Assembly (NCBI GenBank): GCA_048498035.1
Contig: JBEHYT010000002.1
Location: 1 to 64,000, forward strand
Source of the DNA: CADEDV01 sp048498035
Lineage (GTDB): Bacteria > Bacteroidota > Bacteroidia > Chitinophagales > Chitinophagaceae
Length of the DNA: 64,000 bases
Direction of reading: 5' to 3'
Every line of letters starts with the position of its first letter. Position 1 is the first letter of the stretch. The notes below the pieces were generated by a model that saw only the letters and a program-made list of their open reading frames with translations, was not told the origin of the DNA and ran no database searches. The position numbers were made by a program, and so were the translations under genes. Positions 60,901-64,000 of this stretch are shown piece after piece.

Positions 60901-61880
60901 CATCCATGCGGCAAAACCCGGCTGAGGCGACTATGATGATGAAAGCCGCTTCAATCTATACTACCGGCGTGCCCTGGTATATGAAGATGAAGAAGGACCT
61001 GAAAGACATTTTTAAGCAAGACCTGGACGCATTAACAAAAAAACACAATACGCAGGCAAATGCCGTTTTAAAAACATACAACGACCGGCTGGCGAAATTG
61101 GAAGGAGGAGAGGGAAATGGTGCCGAGGAAGAGGAGATGGAGCAGTTGAAGATACAGCGATGCGAAGCGTTTAATAAAGAGCAGGCCAGTTATTTGTCGG
61201 ATGTTGCGAAACTGACCAATGAATTTGCGCAGCGCAGTGAATATGTGAGCCGTATTTATTGCAGGGATGTTGCCAATTGGGGGCCATTGTGGAAGCATGA
61301 TTACACCATGCGCTCTTTCCTGGAAGCACAACGAACCTACCTTACTGATATGTATAAGATTCTTTCTCTTTATAAAGCGATAGAGCCTTGCATCTATCCG
61401 CCCGAAGAACAAAAGCGGGATAACAAACCTTCAAAACCCAAAGAATGGGAAGAGCAGTATTGCGCTAATTTTAAAGGCTCCGCCGGTGCCGGCCCGGTGA
61501 AAATGAATTGGACCTGTAATTCATTAAGTATTTCGGGTGGGGAGGGTTTTGTAGGAGAAGCGGCTTTGAACTTCAGCGAGGCCGGCGCTTTTAAGGATGT
61601 TACACTCGGTGCGGGAATAGGTGTGGAAATGACTGTGGGTAGTCAGCAGGTCACGGGCATATCTGCCAGCGCGTCTATGATGGAATTTGTAAATATTGGC
61701 CCGGCTGCTGGCGGCGGAATACAGGTGAATGACTGGGGTATATCTGCCGGAGTAGGCGCTGGTGGAAATATTGGCCCTGTTAGCGGTGAAGTAAACATCG
61801 CCTCCACTACGATGTCGGTAAACGGCGGTGTAACCGCCGGTGGGGTTGTGGCGAATGCACTGGGTATTAATAAGCCATAA
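57960..61880 (+). CDS. Large secreted multidomain protein with lectin-like and TPR domains
   Basis: The start at 57960 is preferred because a signal peptide (VFCILLLVGAGITSQAQ) follows; the longer frame has an extra 25 residues. The ~1306-residue protein has an unrecognised N-terminal domain (~20-390), a concanavalin/LamG-like domain (~415-600, YEDFDGYPAGTLSARSWH to YGWYCGAPGV), TPR-like helices at ~750-890, a coiled-coil region (~920-1110) and a glycine-rich C-terminus. No catalytic motif is seen. It may be a surface scaffold or sensor; the function is not known. Confidence 0.7.
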   Translation: MHVHANVFCILLLVGAGITSQAQTDGELNRDSVVGWRYVSNPPNPKAVYKPVKSTYANGASYTAWQQQASDLIASWIQQSYQPRGLVIRQIVKNDQRWNLSDNGPIHSYGINLLGYSSHFVGGKIDLKCCEVGTRMIAGFNDFPGTYVIGFNPGGLYFFAEHAQFSAGEDDAKLAAEGVDKRIQPNLYGYRTYLDHYHDGGAPFNKIEIVVPKNGEWPFKPVLVKDAIAYIQQQMAAYPGILQKNPYSADPIQKAIERLKPYYNEIAKLNPNSNYYNAVNDGNGHYILNPEAIINGKNADKTFPEYNVLVSTTQQVISQSASDNPLWVYFNFSPPTGVALKGNPAQFDPKLGTDVAHMVYSMLHNFNFDYASRWVADPAKMKNMPYAPLQAPATSSGATTAGPVTVSSTTAAKNKDPYTIVYEDFDGYPAGTLSARSWHTYGHDGHSFENATLSTISGQPGKWVGIPDAFTFYPDFNKVLGNNFTVNYDVYFGKDVKNQRSPIYFRLDTYDPNPKKSNPINLNDINREGFQFALAMSGELEGNKRYMSAKQDEVVTSARIAAFKATDVAHVTITVSGASVVVSVNGKEVMRDNNALPAGKTFRRYGWYCGAPGVNLGMIYVRNGSPVQELPGKEPQVAGVIKDNTPGNATTFETSDYTLAPLQKLETLPPLNYPAGFKSSLPVAQPVSTGNGAVASLPAFKAPARSALLNTLPKTTDNSGFKKLIDDLAALVAVKLNADNVKKIDAYLKMKKISSSAALADEAIGVWLQGKPTVALYLFCKALQADYGNLNAANNLASLLNTYGYSEKAIPILQFLDNKIKNNPQVLANMATAFYNLGDVDNALLFANKSIDKDSVSAIANKVAAFVHLDKAVESSNKAEAEKAIGCLKQALKSGYDKESADILNKIERNHQQQGDYSNTNFKEFPMLRRLELPKMPEDLHQMISFDNYLELEKKAINTAKEQVFAAEKKIPPVDVKQSVASMRQNPAEATMMMKAASIYTTGVPWYMKMKKDLKDIFKQDLDALTKKHNTQANAVLKTYNDRLAKLEGGEGNGAEEEEMEQLKIQRCEAFNKEQASYLSDVAKLTNEFAQRSEYVSRIYCRDVANWGPLWKHDYTMRSFLEAQRTYLTDMYKILSLYKAIEPCIYPPEEQKRDNKPSKPKEWEEQYCANFKGSAGAGPVKMNWTCNSLSISGGEGFVGEAALNFSEAGAFKDVTLGAGIGVEMTVGSQQVTGISASASMMEFVNIGPAAGGGIQVNDWGISAGVGAGGNIGPVSGEVNIASTTMSVNGGVTAGGVVANALGINKP

Positions 61881-62085
61881 ATATTATAGCATTGTTTTTC
61901 AGTTCAAATGAGCCAATGCTGACTTTTGGAAGGCTGGAACGGCATTTTTCTTTAGTATAGGAAATTTGTGGCAAAATCATATATTTGCAACAGCATTGCA
62001 TTTTTTAGAACTGGTTCGTTTGCGTACAAATGCAGGCATTGCTGATAGGCGGACCGGTATTCCAATTATTAGTAAAGCAATTGTT

Positions 62086-62892
62086 ATGATACGATTATTT
62101 GGACGCTTGCTCCTGGCGCTGTTAATGGTGGGAGCGGTTGCAACTAATGCTATGGCGCAAGACAGCCTGTTGCCTGCAACATCGCTTAAGGAATTCCCGG
62201 TATTGTGGCAGCAGACAGCAGCGGAATACCGTGCCCTGTGTTACCAGGCATTCAACAGTGCTAACCAGCAATTGAATGCCATTCCAAAACGAACATTCCG
62301 CCGCCAAAAACTGGCGATTATCACCGACCTGGATGAGACGATCCTGGACAACAGTTATTATGATGCCAGGCTTATTGTTGACAAAACGAAAGAAAGCTAC
62401 CAGCAGTGCAAGGCCTGGACAGCGCAGTCTGCCGCAACAGCTGTACCCGGCGCAGTAGCTTTTTTGCAGCATGCGGCGCAAAAAGGCGTCACGATCTTTT
62501 ATGTTAGCAACCGGGATACGGCAGATGTAAAAGTAACACTGGCAAACTTGCAACGGCTACAATTGCCTAATGCCGATGAACAGCATTGCCTTTTTATGAG
62601 CTCTACCTCTTCAAAGGAAACGCGGCGTTTAGAGGTGATGCAGGATTATAATGTTGTCCTTTTGCTGGGCGACAATCTAAATGATTTTTCTGCTGTGTTT
62701 GAAAAAAGACCTGTGGATCAACGCCTGGCTGCAACTGATTCTGTGATGCAGGAATGGGGGAAACGTTTCATCGTTTTACCGAATCCGACTTATGGCGATT
62801 GGGAAAATGCTTTATATCGTTATCAATCTAACTGGACGCCGGCGCAAAAGGAGGCTGCACGGTTGCAATGGCTTAATCCGAAACCGAGATAA
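62086..62892 (+). CDS. Lipoprotein e(P4)-type acid phosphatase / 5'-nucleotidase
   Basis: The start at 62086 gives a signal peptide (LLLALLMVGAVATNAMAQ); upstream in-frame sequence is probably non-coding. The ~268-residue HAD-fold enzyme shows DLDETILDNSYYD (nucleophile Asp), the motif II region YVSNRD and GDNLNDFS. Related e(P4) proteins dephosphorylate nucleotides in the periplasm. The N-terminus does not show the usual lipobox Cys, so it may be soluble. It follows the large orphan gene, and a TrxR-like gene starts 21 bp later. Confidence 0.87.
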   Translation: MIRLFGRLLLALLMVGAVATNAMAQDSLLPATSLKEFPVLWQQTAAEYRALCYQAFNSANQQLNAIPKRTFRRQKLAIITDLDETILDNSYYDARLIVDKTKESYQQCKAWTAQSAATAVPGAVAFLQHAAQKGVTIFYVSNRDTADVKVTLANLQRLQLPNADEQHCLFMSSTSSKETRRLEVMQDYNVVLLLGDNLNDFSAVFEKRPVDQRLAATDSVMQEWGKRFIVLPNPTYGDWENALYRYQSNWTPAQKEAARLQWLNPKPR

Positions 62893-62913
62893 AACAGCAC
62901 AGTACACTACAAG

Positions 62914-63822
62914 ATGAAAACAGGAAAGAAATTCGATGTTATTATTATCGGTGGAAGCTATGCCGGGTTATCGGCAGCGATGTCATTAGGTCGTTCGTTG
63001 CGGCAGGTTTTGATCATTGATAGCGGTAAGCCCTGTAATGCGCAAACGCCGCACTCGCATAATTTTATTACACAGGATGGTGAAAAGCCTGCGATCATTG
63101 CAAAAAAGGCAAGGGAACAGGTATTGAAATACAACACAGTTTCGCTAGTTCATGATGAAGCCGTCGCGGGAATGCGTGATGGCAACGGCTATATTATTAA
63201 GACAGCATCAGGAACGGTATTTGAAGCTGATAAATTGATTTTTGCAACCGGCATTTATGACCGGCTACCTGCTATTCCCGGATTTTCGGAATGCTGGGGG
63301 ATATCTGTTGTTCATTGTCCCTATTGTCATGGTTATGAGCTAAAGGCAAAGCGAACTGGTATCTATGCTAATGGCGACAAAGCATACCATTTTGCCGGGC
63401 TCGTAAATAACCTGACCAATGATCTGATATTGTTAACCGGTGGTCCCATTAAAATGACAACGGAGCAGCGCGCAAGGATAAACGATCATCGTATCTCCGT
63501 GGTGGAAAATGAAATTGTAGAATTGGTTCATGATGCAGGTTATTTGAAGGAGGTGAAATTTAAAGAAGGTAGTAGCCTGCAACTGGATGGATTGTATGCA
63601 TCCGTTCCATTTGAACAACATTCTTCGATACCCCAAATGCTGGGTTGTGAACTGACCGACAATGGTTATGTCAAGGTTGATCCTTTTCAGAAAACAATTC
63701 TTCCGGGTGTGTATGCCTGCGGCGATAATTGTATGATGATGCGTTCCGTTGCTGCTGCCGTGTATAGCGGCAATCTGGCCGGTGCAATGGTGAATAAAGA
63801 GTTGACAGATGATCGGTTTTGA
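62914..63822 (+). CDS. Thioredoxin-reductase-like FAD/NAD(P) oxidoreductase
   Basis: A 302-residue flavoprotein. The FAD motif is IIGGSYAGLSAAMSLG, the CPYC redox motif lies in VVHCPYCHGYEL, and a second block is GVYACGDN. It looks like the TrxR-like group in Bacteroidota that lacks a separate Trx gene. The NADPH domain is less standard (GIYANGDKAYHFAG). It could reduce a small thiol or peroxide substrate, but the partner is not known. Confidence 0.87.
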   Translation: MKTGKKFDVIIIGGSYAGLSAAMSLGRSLRQVLIIDSGKPCNAQTPHSHNFITQDGEKPAIIAKKAREQVLKYNTVSLVHDEAVAGMRDGNGYIIKTASGTVFEADKLIFATGIYDRLPAIPGFSECWGISVVHCPYCHGYELKAKRTGIYANGDKAYHFAGLVNNLTNDLILLTGGPIKMTTEQRARINDHRISVVENEIVELVHDAGYLKEVKFKEGSSLQLDGLYASVPFEQHSSIPQMLGCELTDNGYVKVDPFQKTILPGVYACGDNCMMMRSVAAAVYSGNLAGAMVNKELTDDRF

Positions 63823-63910
63823 TCGACTGTTACCTTTTGCTATTACTGTTGTTCGTGAAAAGGAAAAACCGGGAGGGGAATATGAAGGTCAAAGCGGGAA
63901 TTTCTCTCCG

Positions 63911-64000
63911 TTACAATTTTTTCTGAATCTGCCAGCGATGTCCAAATGGATCTTTAAACATTCCCTGCCGGTAGCCATATTCATAGTCGGTGGCAGGTGA
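63911..64000 (-). CDS. VOC (glyoxalase/PhnB-like) family protein, C-terminal end (cut by right edge)
   Basis: On the minus strand a frame runs from the right edge to a TAA at 63911-63913. Its 29 residues include EYGYRQGMFKDPFGHRWQIQKKL, a typical C-terminus for VOC-family proteins such as PhnB-like glyoxalases, with the conserved DPFGHRW. The remaining part lies outside the window, so the exact member cannot be named. The opposite frame over the same bases looks like a shadow. Confidence 0.7.
   Translation of the reverse strand, partial: SPATDYEYGYRQGMFKDPFGHRWQIQKKL

Noticed and set aside
63809..64000. Plus-strand frame at the right edge
   Set aside because: The minus strand encodes a typical VOC-family C-terminus over the same bases, so the plus-strand frame is probably a shadow.

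Overview
The window looks like a moderately AT-rich Bacteroidota genome, probably from a Chitinophagaceae-like soil or plant-associated bacterium. This is inferred from a dense set of secreted and lipoprotein pectin-degrading enzymes, a FucP-type sugar symporter, YhcH and DUF1080-type proteins, a Tet(X)-like monooxygenase, and very close to Tet(X) in text. No rRNA operon and no intact tRNA gene was found, and SusC/SusD pairs are absent from this part of the locus.

Region 1 (1-30865) is a pectin / rhamnogalacturonan degradation locus. It holds two GH106-type alpha-L-rhamnosidase proteins (one cut by the left edge), two GH28 enzymes, a PL22 oligogalacturonate lyase, a GH105 unsaturated rhamnogalacturonyl hydrolase, two GH2 enzymes, a GH35-like enzyme, a CE12 acetylesterase, a second esterase, two large (alpha/alpha)6-type proteins of unknown specificity, a YiaK-type dehydrogenase, and a divergent MFS plus two-DUF1080 operon. 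Five transcription units carry the same direct repeat, CAGGA-N5-CAGGA (period 10 bp), in their upstream gaps, which suggests one regulon.

Region 2 (30862-40202) turns the deoxysugars into central metabolites. LutABC (L-lactate oxidation) is translationally coupled to the pectin esterase gene. It is followed by a YhcH protein, a zinc alcohol dehydrogenase, FucP, a mutarotase, a 2-keto-3-deoxy-L-fuconate dehydrogenase-like SDR, an FAH-family diketo-acid hydrolase, an L-fuconolactonase-like amidohydrolase and an L-fucose dehydrogenase-like SDR. Together these fit the oxidative L-fucose route ending in pyruvate plus L-lactate, which LutABC would then oxidise. The L-fuconate dehydratase step is not encoded in the window.

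Region 3 (40203-48561) is a plastic island. Its left edge is a scar made of two truncated convergent genes (HAD-type and PspC-type N-termini). Next comes a 3' tRNA fragment with terminators, then an array of about 233-bp repeats, each with tRNA-like D, anticodon and T arms plus terminator hairpins; one spacer holds a small GIY-YIG nuclease gene flanked by direct repeats. Then come an LRAT-like / DUF457-like gene pair, an unknown protein, and a 1248-residue STAND-type NTPase with a nuclease-like N-terminus, a plausible anti-phage module. A decayed dnaE fragment closes the right side.

Region 4 (48562-64000) is mixed: an NmrA-like protein, a SIP-family flavoprotein and an AraC regulator in one operon, a convergent Tet(X)-like monooxygenase, a three-gene phosphorelay, a secreted alpha/beta hydrolase, a 1306-residue secreted multidomain orphan, an e(P4)-type acid phosphatase, a thioredoxin-reductase-like enzyme, and the end of a VOC-family gene on the minus strand.
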